NCBI GenBank assembly: GCA_031295725.1
Contig: JAUMNV010000050.1
Coordinates: 1 to 27,417 of the forward strand
DNA: 27,417 nucleotides
From: Collinsella sp.
GTDB lineage: Bacteria; Actinomycetota; Coriobacteriia; Coriobacteriales; Coriobacteriaceae
Direction: 5' to 3'
The notes beneath the pieces were generated by a model. That model was not told the origin of the DNA, searched no databases, and worked only from the letters and a program-made list of their open reading frames with translations. Positions 1 through 9,400 of this stretch are shown piece after piece (positions within the stretch are counted from its first letter, which is position 1; each line of letters begins with the position of its first letter). The position numbers and the translations under genes were made by a program.

Positions 1-1737
1 GCGCTGCAGCTGTTCCACCCCGAGTACGACGTGCCCGGCGTCGGCCGCATGGTCATGGGTTCCATGGCCGCCGCCAAGGCCGCGCAGGAGGCCAAAGCCG
101 CCGGCGACGAGGAGACCTTCGCCGCCAAGATGGCCGAGTCCAACGAGATCCGCAAGCAGGCCTACGCCAAGCTGCATCACGACATGCAGCACTTTGTGAA
201 CGAGGCGAGCGTAGAGCAGCTCACCCAGATCAAGGAGGCCATCGCTGCCTCGGCCGCCCGCGCGCAGCAGGCCGGCATCGACGCCATCGAGGTCCACGGC
301 GACCGCCTGGTGGGTTCGCTGTGCTCGGCCATCCTCAACAAGCGCACCGACGAGTACGGCGGCTCGTTCGAGAACCGCGTTCGCTATGCGCTGGAGGTCG
401 TCGCTGCCATTAAGGAGGCCGCGCCGGGGCTGATGGTGGAGTACAAGCTCCCCGTGATCATGGAGAACCCCGACGGCACGCCGCGCGGCAAGGGCGGCCT
501 GCTGCCCGACGAGGCCTGCGAGTTCGCCAAGCTGCTCGAGGGCGCGGGCATCGACATGATCCAGGTCGCGCAGGCCAACCATACCGGCAACATGGGCGAC
601 ACCATTCCGCCCATGGGCGCCATGCCCTACAACTGGACGCTGCCCGTGGCCGAGCGCGTCAAGGCCCTGGTCTCCGTGCCGGTGGCAACCGTCGGCCGCG
701 TGGTTTCGGTCGAGGCCGGCGAGAAGATTCTGGAAGACGGCGCGGCCGATATCATCGCGTACGGCCGCTCGCTCATGTGCGACCCCGACATTGCGCTGAA
801 GGCCGCCACGGGTGAGCCCATTCGCGAGTGCCTCAACTGCAACAAGGGCTGCGTCGATGCGATTCAAAACCGCAAGTACATCTCGTGCGTGCTCAATGCC
901 GAGAACGGCGACGAGGCGACCATCGCCATCAAGCCGGGCGAGGGCGACAAGAAGATCGCCGTGGTGGGCGGCGGTATTGCCGGCCTGGAGGCCGCGCGCG
1001 TGGCAGCCAAGCGCGGCTACGACGTGACCGTCTACGAGGCGAGCGACCATCTGGGCGGCCAGATTGTGCTGGCGGCCGCGCCCCCGCGCAAGGACGAGAT
1101 CATGCGCTCGGTCGAGTACTACGAGAAGATTCTGCCTGGCCTGGGCGTGAAGGTTGAGCTCAACCACGTCGCTAGCCCCGCGGACCTCAACGCCGCCGAC
1201 GCCGCGATTGTGGCCGTGGGCGCGCACGACGTGGTTATCCCCGTTCCGGGTGCCGACTCGGAGAAGGTCGTCTCGAGCTGGGACGTGCTGGCCGGCAAGG
1301 CGGAGCTTACGGGCCGCGTCGCTGTCATTGGCGGCGGCCTGGTGGGCACCGAGACTGCCGAGTACCTGCTGCAGCACGGCTGCGAGGTGGCGATCGTGGA
1401 GATGCTCGACAAGATTGCCGCGGGCGAGTCCGAGACCATTCTGCCGCTGATTATGAGCGACTTTGCAGAGCACAACGTGGAGCAGCACGTGAAGACCCGC
1501 CTGACCGCCATTACCGACGAGGGCGTGGAGGCCATTCGCACCACCGAGGACGGCGCCGAGGAGCCGGTGAAGATCGCCTGCGATTACGTGGTGATGGCCG
1601 TGGGCTCCAAGGCCAACGCGTTTGACCTGGACGGCGTGACGGTGCCCGTGACCTGCGTGGGCGACTGCTCGGGCGAGCGCACTGCCGACATTGCGAGCGC
1701 CATTCGCACGGCGTATCACGCGGCCAACGAGCTGTAG
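1..1737 (+). CDS. Old-yellow-enzyme family NAD(P)H:flavin oxidoreductase with 4Fe-4S and FAD/NAD domains, 5' truncated
   Basis: The reading frame is open from the first base, so the true start lies upstream; 578 residues are visible and a typical family member has about 640-680. The order is that of 2,4-dienoyl-CoA reductase, BaiCD/BaiH and enoate-reductase-like enzymes. First comes the end of an FMN-binding TIM barrel (NKRTDEYGGSFENR). Next is a 4Fe-4S motif with Cys at visible residues 277, 280, 284 and 296 (C-x2-C-x3-C-x11-C). An FAD Rossmann motif GGGIAGLE follows near 323 and a second dinucleotide motif GGGLVG near 444. Such enzymes move hydride from NAD(P)H through FAD, Fe-S and FMN to an activated C=C bond, in the cytoplasm. 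The usual barrel motif HGAHGYL reads HGDRLVG here, so a canonical catalytic His is absent and the substrate cannot be named. The family is confident; the reaction is open. Confidence 0.9.
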   Translation, partial: ALQLFHPEYDVPGVGRMVMGSMAAAKAAQEAKAAGDEETFAAKMAESNEIRKQAYAKLHHDMQHFVNEASVEQLTQIKEAIAASAARAQQAGIDAIEVHGDRLVGSLCSAILNKRTDEYGGSFENRVRYALEVVAAIKEAAPGLMVEYKLPVIMENPDGTPRGKGGLLPDEACEFAKLLEGAGIDMIQVAQANHTGNMGDTIPPMGAMPYNWTLPVAERVKALVSVPVATVGRVVSVEAGEKILEDGAADIIAYGRSLMCDPDIALKAATGEPIRECLNCNKGCVDAIQNRKYISCVLNAENGDEATIAIKPGEGDKKIAVVGGGIAGLEAARVAAKRGYDVTVYEASDHLGGQIVLAAAPPRKDEIMRSVEYYEKILPGLGVKVELNHVASPADLNAADAAIVAVGAHDVVIPVPGADSEKVVSSWDVLAGKAELTGRVAVIGGGLVGTETAEYLLQHGCEVAIVEMLDKIAAGESETILPLIMSDFAEHNVEQHVKTRLTAITDEGVEAIRTTEDGAEEPVKIACDYVVMAVGSKANAFDLDGVTVPVTCVGDCSGERTADIASAIRTAYHAANEL

Positions 1738-1763
1738 CCGAGAAAGCCATCGCGTATTGAGTG

Positions 1764-1799
1764 GACGGGGAGTGCCGTATCGGTGCTCCCCGTCTTTTT
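1764..1799 (+). terminator. Rho-independent terminator of the flavin oxidoreductase gene
   Basis: A hairpin pairs GACGGGGAG (1764-1772) with CTCCCCGTC (1786-1794). Pairing continues inward through two G-U pairs and CCG/CGG to a TAT loop, and five T follow. It lies 27 bp after the stop codon, so transcription of the oxidoreductase should end here and the next gene has its own signals. Confidence 0.9.
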
Positions 1800-1832
1800 G
1801 CCAATAAGAGATGCCCCTGACCAGCGGGTTCA

Positions 1833-1913
1833 GAAAATCCGAATCTCATGCACCAGAAAATCCGAATTATATGAACACGAAAATCCGAATCTCAACCACC
1901 CGAAAATCCGAAT
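1833..1913 (+). repeat. Four iterons GAAAATCCGAAT at exact 23-bp period
   Basis: The 12-mer GAAAATCCGAAT occurs without mismatch at 1833-1844, 1856-1867, 1879-1890 and 1902-1913. The 11-bp segments between copies are only partly alike (CTCATGCACCA, TATATGAACAC, CTCAACCACCC). The array ends 59 bp before the DUF4143 ATPase start, so it probably serves as a regulator or protein binding array for that gene. A 23-bp step is just over two DNA turns, which would put bound proteins on nearly the same face. Confidence 0.9.
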
Positions 1914-1972
1914 TTGCTACAGTGGAATAGAAGAATCAGAAATCAGGAACTGGAAATCTGCGGGGGTGGCTC

Positions 1973-3277
1973 ATGGCAGGCGAGAGGCTACATCGGGACG
2001 GATACATCCCACGTATCGTGGATGCGCAAATCGAGCGCTACCTTCGTGTCTTTGGCGCGGTCGAGATTGCGGGCACCAAGTGGTGTGGCAAGACGTGGGC
2101 CGCGCTCGAGCACGGGGCGTCCGCCTCGTATGTCGACGAGAATCTCGACCTCGCGCGTGCCGACCCGGCGATGATGTTGCTGGGAGACCGTCCGCATATT
2201 ATCGATGAGTGGCAGCGCGTTCCCCAGATTTGGGACTACGTTAGACACGAGGTTGACCGCACCCGGGGTACGCGCGGCGCCTATATCCTCACGGGTTCCG
2301 CCACGCCTGCGTTTGGCTCAAAGGCGGAGGCGCCCGCGCATAGTGGAGCCGGCCGCATCGGCCGCGTCCGCATGCACCCCATGACGCTTGCCGAGACAGG
2401 TGAGTCCAACGGCAAGGTGAGCCTGGCGGGCTTGTTTGAGCATCGTTTTGAGCCCTGCCGGTGCAATGGCGATACGCCGGGGCTTGTCGAAGCCGCTTGC
2501 CGCGGCGGCTGGCCCGAGGCGATCGATATGGTTTCGGCTGACGCCCAGCTCATCGCCCGCGAATATCTCAACACCACGTTTTCGAGCAGCTTCCCGGCGG
2601 TCGGTCTCGACCCCGATATTGCTCGTCGAGTCTCCGCATCGATCGCGCGCAATCTGGGACAGGCAACCACGTATAAAACGATTCTTATGGATATGTTCGG
2701 TGCCGAGGAGGAACCCGCAGCGTTTGCCGATGAGACCAAGGTGCGCAGGTACCTGGATGCCCTCAAAGGCATGTTCATTCTCGAGGAGGTCCCCGGTTGG
2801 GTTCCCGCCGCGCGCGACAAACGGCGCTTTACCGTCAAGCCCAAGCGCTATCTGGCAGATCCGAGCCTTGCTTGCGCCTTGCTAGGTATGTCCTCGCAGG
2901 CGCTGCTTGCCGACTGGCAGACATTTGGTCTGGTGTTTGAGAATTTGGTCATACGCGACCTTTCGGTCTACGCACGTTCGCTCGACCTGCTGGATAGCAC
3001 GCCCGTGCGCTATTATCGCGACGATTCGGGTCTTGAGTGCGATGCTATCGTGCAGCTAGCCGACGGACGGTGGGCCGCCTTTGAGATTAAGGTGAGTGAA
3101 GATAAAGCGAACGCCGGCGTCGAGAGCCTCAAGCGCGTTCGCAAGAAGGTCTGTGGAAATCCTCGTTCACGCACACGCGAACCGGAGTTTATGGCCGTGA
3201 TTGTGGGGGTGGGTGAGTACGCCCGCGAGGTCGAGGACGGTATCTACGTGATACCCGTTCGCGCGTTGGGGTGTTAA
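1973..3277 (+). CDS. AAA_14/DUF4143-family ATP-binding protein
   Basis: This 434-residue protein has an N-terminal P-loop: Walker A GTKWCGKT at residues 34-41 and Walker B HIIDEWQ with D78, E79 and W80, the typical AAA_14 form. An arginine-rich sensor region with ILTGSA follows near 105-110. The C-terminal DUF4143 part holds a PD-(D/E)xK-like pattern: E355 and D357 in GLECDAIV, then E371-x-K373 in FEIKVS. It is cytoplasmic. The biochemical role of this large family is not established; links to defence and mobile DNA have been suggested, but that is inference. The ATG at 1973 follows a G-rich ribosome site (GGGGGTGG) by four bases. The gene stands alone, preceded by the 23-bp iterons and followed by a REP-like palindrome, which suggests an accessory gene with its own control. 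Confidence 0.88.
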   Translation: MAGERLHRDGYIPRIVDAQIERYLRVFGAVEIAGTKWCGKTWAALEHGASASYVDENLDLARADPAMMLLGDRPHIIDEWQRVPQIWDYVRHEVDRTRGTRGAYILTGSATPAFGSKAEAPAHSGAGRIGRVRMHPMTLAETGESNGKVSLAGLFEHRFEPCRCNGDTPGLVEAACRGGWPEAIDMVSADAQLIAREYLNTTFSSSFPAVGLDPDIARRVSASIARNLGQATTYKTILMDMFGAEEEPAAFADETKVRRYLDALKGMFILEEVPGWVPAARDKRRFTVKPKRYLADPSLACALLGMSSQALLADWQTFGLVFENLVIRDLSVYARSLDLLDSTPVRYYRDDSGLECDAIVQLADGRWAAFEIKVSEDKANAGVESLKRVRKKVCGNPRSRTREPEFMAVIVGVGEYAREVEDGIYVIPVRALGC

Positions 3278-3316
3278 GGGGCGGCACGCCGTGTGTCCGC
3301 TGCCCGGCGCTACGGA

Positions 3317-3382
3317 TTGGTGCAAGGGGGTCAGGTTTGTTTGCACCATGTTGGCGCGAAGTAACCTGACCACTTGCACCAA
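3317..3382. repeat. REP-like imperfect inverted repeat
   Basis: The left arm 3317-3337 (starting TTGGTGCAAG, ending GTCAGGTT) and the right arm 3363-3382 (starting AACCTGACC, ending CTTGCACCAA) are reverse complements apart from one base change and one indel. The loop is 25 bp and carries a further TTGCACCA at 3341-3348. The GGGGTCAGGTT core resembles REP sequences mobilised by REP-associated tyrosine transposases. No such transposase is in the window, so this would be a non-autonomous copy. It sits in the 283-bp gap between the DUF4143 gene and the surface-protein operon. Confidence 0.75.
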
Positions 3383-3447
3383 GGGTTTGACTTTTAAGAC
3401 ATCATTAAGGCTTGCGTTGTGGAGCGAACCGCAGGTCAATACTATTC

Positions 3448-3476
3448 TTTTACCTTATCGTACGGTGTTGTATTCT
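3448..3476 (+). promoter_or_regulatory. Possible sigma-70-type promoter of the surface-protein operon
   Basis: TTTTAC (3448-3453) and TATTCT (3471-3476) are separated by 17 bp, in a locally AT-rich stretch 85 bp ahead of the first gene. Both boxes are imperfect, so this is the best local candidate and not a firm call. Confidence 0.25.
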
Positions 3477-3560
3477 GCCTGAATTCTCTACCTGCGAACA
3501 ACGGATAAACGCGACCGAGCGGAAAGGATGGCACGCCCGCAAGCAGGGCAAATGTAAGCG

Positions 3561-4598
3561 ATGAGTGGCATGGACCGACATAGCGAGCTCCAGCAGCACA
3601 AGACGGCGGCCGAGTACCGCCAAGCTGCCGACGAGCACGTGCGGACCCTCAAGGATTTCTGGAAGGATTTCCTGGTGAGCGGTCTGTTTGTGTTGGCCGC
3701 CATCGTTGCCATCTTTGCATGCTTGGCCTGGTTTGCCGCGAATAATCGAGTGAGCGCCACGGGGAGTACGATCGGGGCGAAGGCGGATCGGTATACGCTG
3801 ACCGCCGAGGGCGAGGGCGAGTCCGGCGCACACGTGGGCTATTACGAGCGCTCCGAGCGCACGCCCGAGGAAAAGGATGCCATCGATCGCCTGGATACGA
3901 CCGACGCCATGACGGTAACACTCGGCTCCAACCTGAACAACGAGACCGCAGGCTCTCTGTACCCGGGTGCTCGCGGCAAGATTACATTTACGGTGAAGCC
4001 GCTGGTGAGTGACCTGGACGGGGTCACGATCAATCTGTCGCGCTTGCTTAAGGTCACGAACATTGTTGGCGTTGTTGGGGACGGAGGAACGCTGGCGCCC
4101 GAGGCGGAGGCGCTCCTTGGCTTGATCAAAGGCCATGTACTGTTCTTTACGAGCTGCGACCAGAACGGGTATTACTCGGGCCGCGTGATTGATAGCAAGA
4201 TCGGGATTCACAAGAGGGCATTTTGCGAAAACGGCGATGTGACCAGGCCAACGAACAAACCCGTCACCATCAATCTGTACTGGGTATGGCCGGAGTACTT
4301 TCAGAACTTCGTCCTTACCGGCAACACGAATTACTACAAGAATCTGTTTGCGGCGGCGGGCGACGCCAAGTCTGACTACGGCGCTCTGCAGGCGGACATG
4401 AACGCGCATAAAGCGAACTACTTCTATGGCGCGGCAAACGGCACAAGTGCTGCCAACGCTCCTGCGGTTTCGTCTAGCATGTCCTTCAACGACACCGCCA
4501 TCTGCTCGGCGCTGTACAACAATGCCGACGAGCAGATCGGCAATAAGGTCAAATACATCCAACTTAGAATTAGCGCTCAGGAGGGCGTGAGCTCATGA
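3561..4598 (+). CDS. Single-pass membrane-anchored extracellular protein, first gene of the surface operon
   Basis: The 345-residue product has a hydrophilic, probably cytoplasmic N-terminus of about 36 residues, one hydrophobic helix at about 37-59, and an extracellular domain of about 285 residues rich in Thr, Asn and Gly. Directly after the helix, WFAANNRVSATGSTIG resembles the region after the signal helix of TasA/CalY (SipW-dependent) fibre proteins, where an aromatic-Phe-Thr stretch leads into the mature protein. That likeness is weak. No enzyme motif or LPXTG is visible. The start is uncertain: ATG 3561 or 3570 fit, and neither has a strong ribosome site. The stop overlaps the next start (ATGA at 4595-4598), which implies translational coupling. 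The role is inferred to be a membrane anchor or subunit of the structure made with the giant protein. Confidence 0.8.
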   Translation: MSGMDRHSELQQHKTAAEYRQAADEHVRTLKDFWKDFLVSGLFVLAAIVAIFACLAWFAANNRVSATGSTIGAKADRYTLTAEGEGESGAHVGYYERSERTPEEKDAIDRLDTTDAMTVTLGSNLNNETAGSLYPGARGKITFTVKPLVSDLDGVTINLSRLLKVTNIVGVVGDGGTLAPEAEALLGLIKGHVLFFTSCDQNGYYSGRVIDSKIGIHKRAFCENGDVTRPTNKPVTINLYWVWPEYFQNFVLTGNTNYYKNLFAAAGDAKSDYGALQADMNAHKANYFYGAANGTSAANAPAVSSSMSFNDTAICSALYNNADEQIGNKVKYIQLRISAQEGVSS

Positions 4599-5386
4599 GC
4601 ACCATGCAAACGCGCCTCGGCGATGCCCGCAATTGGATAGAAAACCACCGCGCACAGGCCCTTGCGGTCCTGATATTGCTGGCGGCAATCGCTCTTATCA
4701 TCGGCTTGTCGCTCTCGTGGTTTGTGGGCAGCAAAAGTCTGTCTACGGTGGGCAAGATCCAAACGCCCGCGCAGCTTAAGATCATGGGTCCCAACCAGAC
4801 AAGCATTGAGCCCGTCGAGATTTCGTATGACGAGTCGCGCGGCGATGTTAAAAACATAGACGGCACCGTGACCATTCGTCGCGCGTTTTGTGTGCAGAGC
4901 GATAATGGCGATCCCGCTGCCGGCGGTCAAGCGTTTGAGCTGCAGGTTGCCAACACAACGAATATCACGGGGCTGACGATCAACGTATATCACGTGACGG
5001 TCAATAATCCGAACGATAAAAACGGCACCGTGGTCGGCCTCGACGGGCTCAACAATCCGTATTCGTGGAGTAAGGGCAAACTAATTTCGTTCGACTTTAT
5101 CAATAGGGATGAGACAAACGGCCTGGCTAAAGAGCTCGCCAGCAATGATCCAACGTACGGTACTTATAAGGACGTCCAGAAAAACGCCCGTCCGCTGTAT
5201 CGGTACCACGTGTTCCAAAAAGACGATCTAGACGGTTGGAATGGCACGAAAGCCAACGATGCCACCAACTTTATTGTTGAGTGCACGTGGAACGCGGATG
5301 GCGTAACCGTGGGTGGTGCCAAGGTCTCAAACGTCAAAGAGACCGACATGGTCTACCTAATCGCTCGCGGCACGAGCGGCAACTAA
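4595..5386 (+). CDS. Single-pass membrane-anchored extracellular protein, second gene of the surface operon
   Basis: The 263-residue product has a short cytoplasmic N-terminus, a transmembrane helix at about 20-43, and a beta-rich extracellular domain. The post-helix segment SWFVGSKSLSTVG matches in position and style the WFAANNRVSATG of the upstream gene product, suggesting the two share an anchor design or are old duplicates with diverged ectodomains. The ATG overlaps the upstream stop by four bases. No catalytic motif, sortase signal or known domain is recognised. It probably acts with its operon neighbours at the cell surface (inference from context). Confidence 0.82.
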   Translation: MSTMQTRLGDARNWIENHRAQALAVLILLAAIALIIGLSLSWFVGSKSLSTVGKIQTPAQLKIMGPNQTSIEPVEISYDESRGDVKNIDGTVTIRRAFCVQSDNGDPAAGGQAFELQVANTTNITGLTINVYHVTVNNPNDKNGTVVGLDGLNNPYSWSKGKLISFDFINRDETNGLAKELASNDPTYGTYKDVQKNARPLYRYHVFQKDDLDGWNGTKANDATNFIVECTWNADGVTVGGAKVSNVKETDMVYLIARGTSGN

Positions 5387-5409
5387 TAGCAGGAAGGGAG
5401 GGGCGCCAG

Positions 5410-6417
5410 ATGAGGAAAGACAAGAACGCACAAAATGAAATCGCAAGGCCTGCCGGAAAGCACTTTGCACAGGTTGATGATCATGCGGCGAAGTCTGCCT
5501 TGGCGGAGCCTGCTGCCCCTAATTCCAAAGTGCGCAAGCGCCTATGGGCGGTTGCGGTGCTGCTATGCGCCGTCGCGATTGTGGCGGGTACCTACCTTAC
5601 TTACACGGCCTTTTTGGCGGGTGACTTTCTTAAGTCGGTCGCCGTCTCGGGCACGTCGCAGGCGCTGTTTGCCTCGGACATGCTCACGGGTTACACGAAT
5701 GAGACGCTGAATGACGAGGGTATTGCCGTCCGAAGCGTCATCGCCGACACGAGTGGGGAAAACTGCTCCTTTACCTTTCGCATTTACAACCATCTGCTGG
5801 GCGACAAGAACAAGGTCAACGACAAGGACGTTAACGCGACGCTGAGCGTGGAGGCGACGGGAACGACGAAAGCTTGGAGGATAAGCGGTTCGCCCACGCT
5901 GACGGCGGGCGGCACGGTCGACCTTTCCTTCCCTGCCAACAAGGCAACCATGTATACCTATAAGGTTACGTTTTCCAAGGCAGACCTCAACAAAGCATCC
6001 TTTACCGTTAAGGCCCGGGTCGGCTCCAATAGCCCTGGCACCAACCTAAAATGGCTCGCCGCCAAGATTGCGCCTTCCGAGCGTGCAGAGGTGACGGCTT
6101 CGGGCGTTTCGGGCGAGTGGGTCGACAAGAACTCGGATACCGATAAGAACTTGGGCATCAACGCTTTTGATGCCTACAACTATCGCGTGACGGTTACGGG
6201 CGTTACGACTAAGGTAAAGCTCACGTGGGGGGACGGGGTCGAGCTCGATCCGTTCTTTGAGGCGAATCACAAGAACGGTAATGGGCAAGCAGCCGTCAGC
6301 GGCAACTCGATCACATACGATGCATCTCCTGGCTCGGAAATCATCACCTTTTACCGGAAGGGCGATTCGAAGCCGACCAGCTGGGAAGCCATTGGCGTTA
6401 CGTGTTCGGCCGCGTAG
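5410..6417 (+). CDS. Single-pass membrane-anchored extracellular protein, third gene of the surface operon
   Basis: ATG 5410 is chosen because GGGAGGGG lies just upstream and because the frame open further left runs inside the previous gene. The 335-residue protein has a 44-residue charged N-terminus, a transmembrane helix at about 45-69, and then an ectodomain beginning GDFLKSVAVSGTSQALFAS. The ectodomain is rich in Thr, Ser and Asn with alternating hydrophobics, as in Ig-like or other beta-sandwich folds. No LPXTG or enzyme motif is visible. It follows the second gene by 23 bp and precedes the giant gene by 75 bp. The architecture matches the two upstream proteins, so the three probably act as anchored partners of the giant protein. 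Confidence 0.82.
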   Translation: MRKDKNAQNEIARPAGKHFAQVDDHAAKSALAEPAAPNSKVRKRLWAVAVLLCAVAIVAGTYLTYTAFLAGDFLKSVAVSGTSQALFASDMLTGYTNETLNDEGIAVRSVIADTSGENCSFTFRIYNHLLGDKNKVNDKDVNATLSVEATGTTKAWRISGSPTLTAGGTVDLSFPANKATMYTYKVTFSKADLNKASFTVKARVGSNSPGTNLKWLAAKIAPSERAEVTASGVSGEWVDKNSDTDKNLGINAFDAYNYRVTVTGVTTKVKLTWGDGVELDPFFEANHKNGNGQAAVSGNSITYDASPGSEIITFYRKGDSKPTSWEAIGVTCSAA

Positions 6418-6492
6418 GGCTAACCGAAACGAGCCACAAGCATAGATTTTGAGACCCCGCACGGGGCATGAGATAGAACGAGGTAGGACCAG

Positions 6493-9400
6493 ATGAGAAC
6501 GGCAAAGCGCATAACAACCGCATGCCTGACTGCGATCATGATTTTCCAGGCGCTCGCGCCCTCCACGGAGGTGTTCGCGCAAGAGCTCGACGCCGTTATG
6601 GAGGCATCCGTCTCCGCCGCGCGCGCCGCGGGCAACACGGCGCGCTCCGTACAGGATGCTGTGGCCACCGCGCTGCAAGATGCTGACCAGGCTACATCTG
6701 ATGATGTCGCAACGACTCCGGGCGCCGACGCTGGCGCTACCGAGGGCGGCGACGGTTCTACCAACGCTGGCGAATCGCAGGACTCCACGACCGATGGAAC
6801 CACCAACGGCGATACCCCAACGGAGGGCGACGCGTCCCAAGACGATGCGGCTGCCGATGAGGGTGCTGCTGACGGAGAACAAGCGGATGACGCGGACGCG
6901 GATGCTGCTGATCAGGCAAACACCGCCCCCACCATCGCTACTGTCGAGGATCTCAGGCACGCGTTGGGTGACGGCAATGTCATCACTGACGACTTGGGCG
7001 CCGTCACGGCCATTACCTTTGAGTCCAACGCCGACCTTATCGCCATCTCCAACACCGATCCCGCCATCTACCAGAACGCGAACATCTCCAAAGGTGGCTC
7101 GACCGGCATCGACTTCGACGTGTGCGGCGCGGAGATCGTGGACGGCCTGGGTAGCCTCACGTTCCAGGGCTTCGGCAGCGATGCCTACCCTTTCAAAGGC
7201 GCGCTCAACCTCGGCGACAGGACCCTGACCGTCAACAAGACGCTCTTCAACAACATCGAGCTCAGCGACGCCAACAGCACCGTAAAGCTCACCTGGAAGG
7301 GTACCGATGCCCAGCCCATCGTGGCCGCAAAGGTCACGGGCGCGGACAAGACGCTTGCTGCCACCGTAACCGTGGGCACGCCCAAGAGCGATACCGAAAA
7401 GGACATCTGCAAGCTCGCCTCGCCACTTGTGGGCGAGGTCACGGGCGCGCTCACGCTTAACGCAACCTACGTGACAAGCGCGAACAGCCCCCTGGCGATC
7501 GATATGCAATCGAGCACAGGCAACATGGGCTTGCTTGTGAACACCCTTGCCGAAGGAGCATCGCTTACGCTTGCGGGCCTCGCCCTGCCGGACAAACTCG
7601 ACGGTACCCCCACTATCAACGCGACAGCCGCTGATGCCAACGCGGGGGGTCTTATCGGCGAGGCGCGGGAGGGTGCCACCGTCGCCCTACCAACTGGCAT
7701 CGATGTCTCGGCGTTGAGCGTCGCAGGTAAAAACGCGGCGGGCGGTCTTATCGGTAAGGCCACCAACCTCACGCTCAACATCGCTGATGGCGTAACGGTT
7801 AAGCCGGCGTGCAACGTCGGCGATAAAGACAGCGCTTGCTCCGGTGGCGTCATCGGCGACGTGAGCTTTGCGCAAGGATTTATCGTTAAGCCCAATATGT
7901 TCGACCTGGGCAAGCTTGTGACGCTTGGTGCATCGCAACGCGCCGGCGCCCTTTTTGGTGTGGCCGATATTTCTAATGGCGACATCGTGGTGCAAGGCGG
8001 AACGTATAAGAGCAAGTTCACCTTACCGGAAGAAGTTAGCTTCAACGGCAGCTACGGCGGCCTTGTCGGCAAGGTGTTTGCGACGGCAAAAGGCGTCGAT
8101 GAGTCGCTGCGCGCCTTTGTGGTCCAAAAGGATGCGGATAAGAAAACGTGCTCAATTGAGTTTGAACTTGCGGGCAAGCTGTCCGATACGGGCGGTGTTG
8201 TTGGCTATGTTGGCGATAGCGCGGACTCCAATTCGCAGCCTGTCGCCGTTGTGCTCGACGGCGTGACGGTTGCGTGCAAGGGAGATGCTTCGGCGCGAAC
8301 GGACGCCGGAAAGTTCGGTGGTGCCGTGGGCGTTGTCGACGCGCGCAATGTCCTTGACGTGCGAGATTTCAAACTTACAAGCGACAATCCTATCGGTAAG
8401 GCGCAAAGCAACCGTGCCGCGGGAATTGCAGGCTCCGCGTGGAATGCTGTAATCAAATTCAGCGGCATCACGGATCTGTCGGGCGCAAGTTTTGCCGAAA
8501 ACAGCACGACGGGCCAGCTCGTATACGAGAACCACAACGCGCTGATTTTTGCTGTCGGCGATGGCTCTGACGCTGACAAGGGTGCAGCGGGCTGGACCTT
8601 CAAACGTAGCAATACTGCCTCGAAGACGGACGACATCGCGACCTACGGCGAAGTTATTCGTCTGGGCGGCGACTTCATTAAGCTTGATGTGGACACTCAT
8701 AAGTTGACCTTGCCGGATTCGCTGACGGCAGCTAACGGTGCCTACACCCTAACCTCTGTTGAGGATTTCGCCAAACTTGCAATCACCTGGCAAACCAACG
8801 GCTACTACTCCATGGTCGAGGGCGTTTCCGAAAACAACCCGAACATCTTGCAGTCCTCGACCATTACGGTGAACGGCACTATTGATCTCAAGGGCACGGG
8901 CCTGACGGGTTTCACGCAGGATTGTGCAGACGGCTCGCAAGTTTTCTCGGGAACGTTGAACGGCGGCGGCACAAATGGCAACGGCACAATCAACCTTGCC
9001 GTCGGCGAGCCGTACGGCAAGCGTGGTGAAGCTGTGCTCGACGGCAATGACACGAGCAACGGCAACGGCAAAATCTACCGCCACGGCCGCTTGGGCTTGT
9101 TCGCGGCCGTCAACGGCGCAACCATCTCCAACGTCACAATCGCTGGTTCCATGAAGTTCGATAACGGTTCGGCTATCGATGCCGGGTCGCTTGCAGGTAC
9201 CATCGTCGGCAACCTGCCATTGTCTGGCGTAACGTGCAAAACGAATATCGCGTGTGATGATACGTTCGGCAACGAAGTGAACATTGGTGGTATTGCGGGC
9301 AGCGTGTCGGCGGCTTCTACGGTTGCGTTTAAGGATAACAGCAGGGCTCAAGCGACCATCGCTGCAACTAAAACGCTTAACGGCAATAGTCGCATTGGCG

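Noticed and set aside
1833..1913. CRISPR array
   Set aside because: Repeats of 12 bp with 11-bp, partly conserved spacers are far too short, and no cas gene is present.
3291..3482. 63-codon open frame after the DUF4143 gene
   Set aside because: It spans the REP-like palindrome and the putative promoter and has no coding features.
3528..3557. Nine-codon leader peptide ahead of the first surface gene
   Set aside because: The purine-rich GGAAAGG touches its ATG with no spacing, so initiation there is unlikely.
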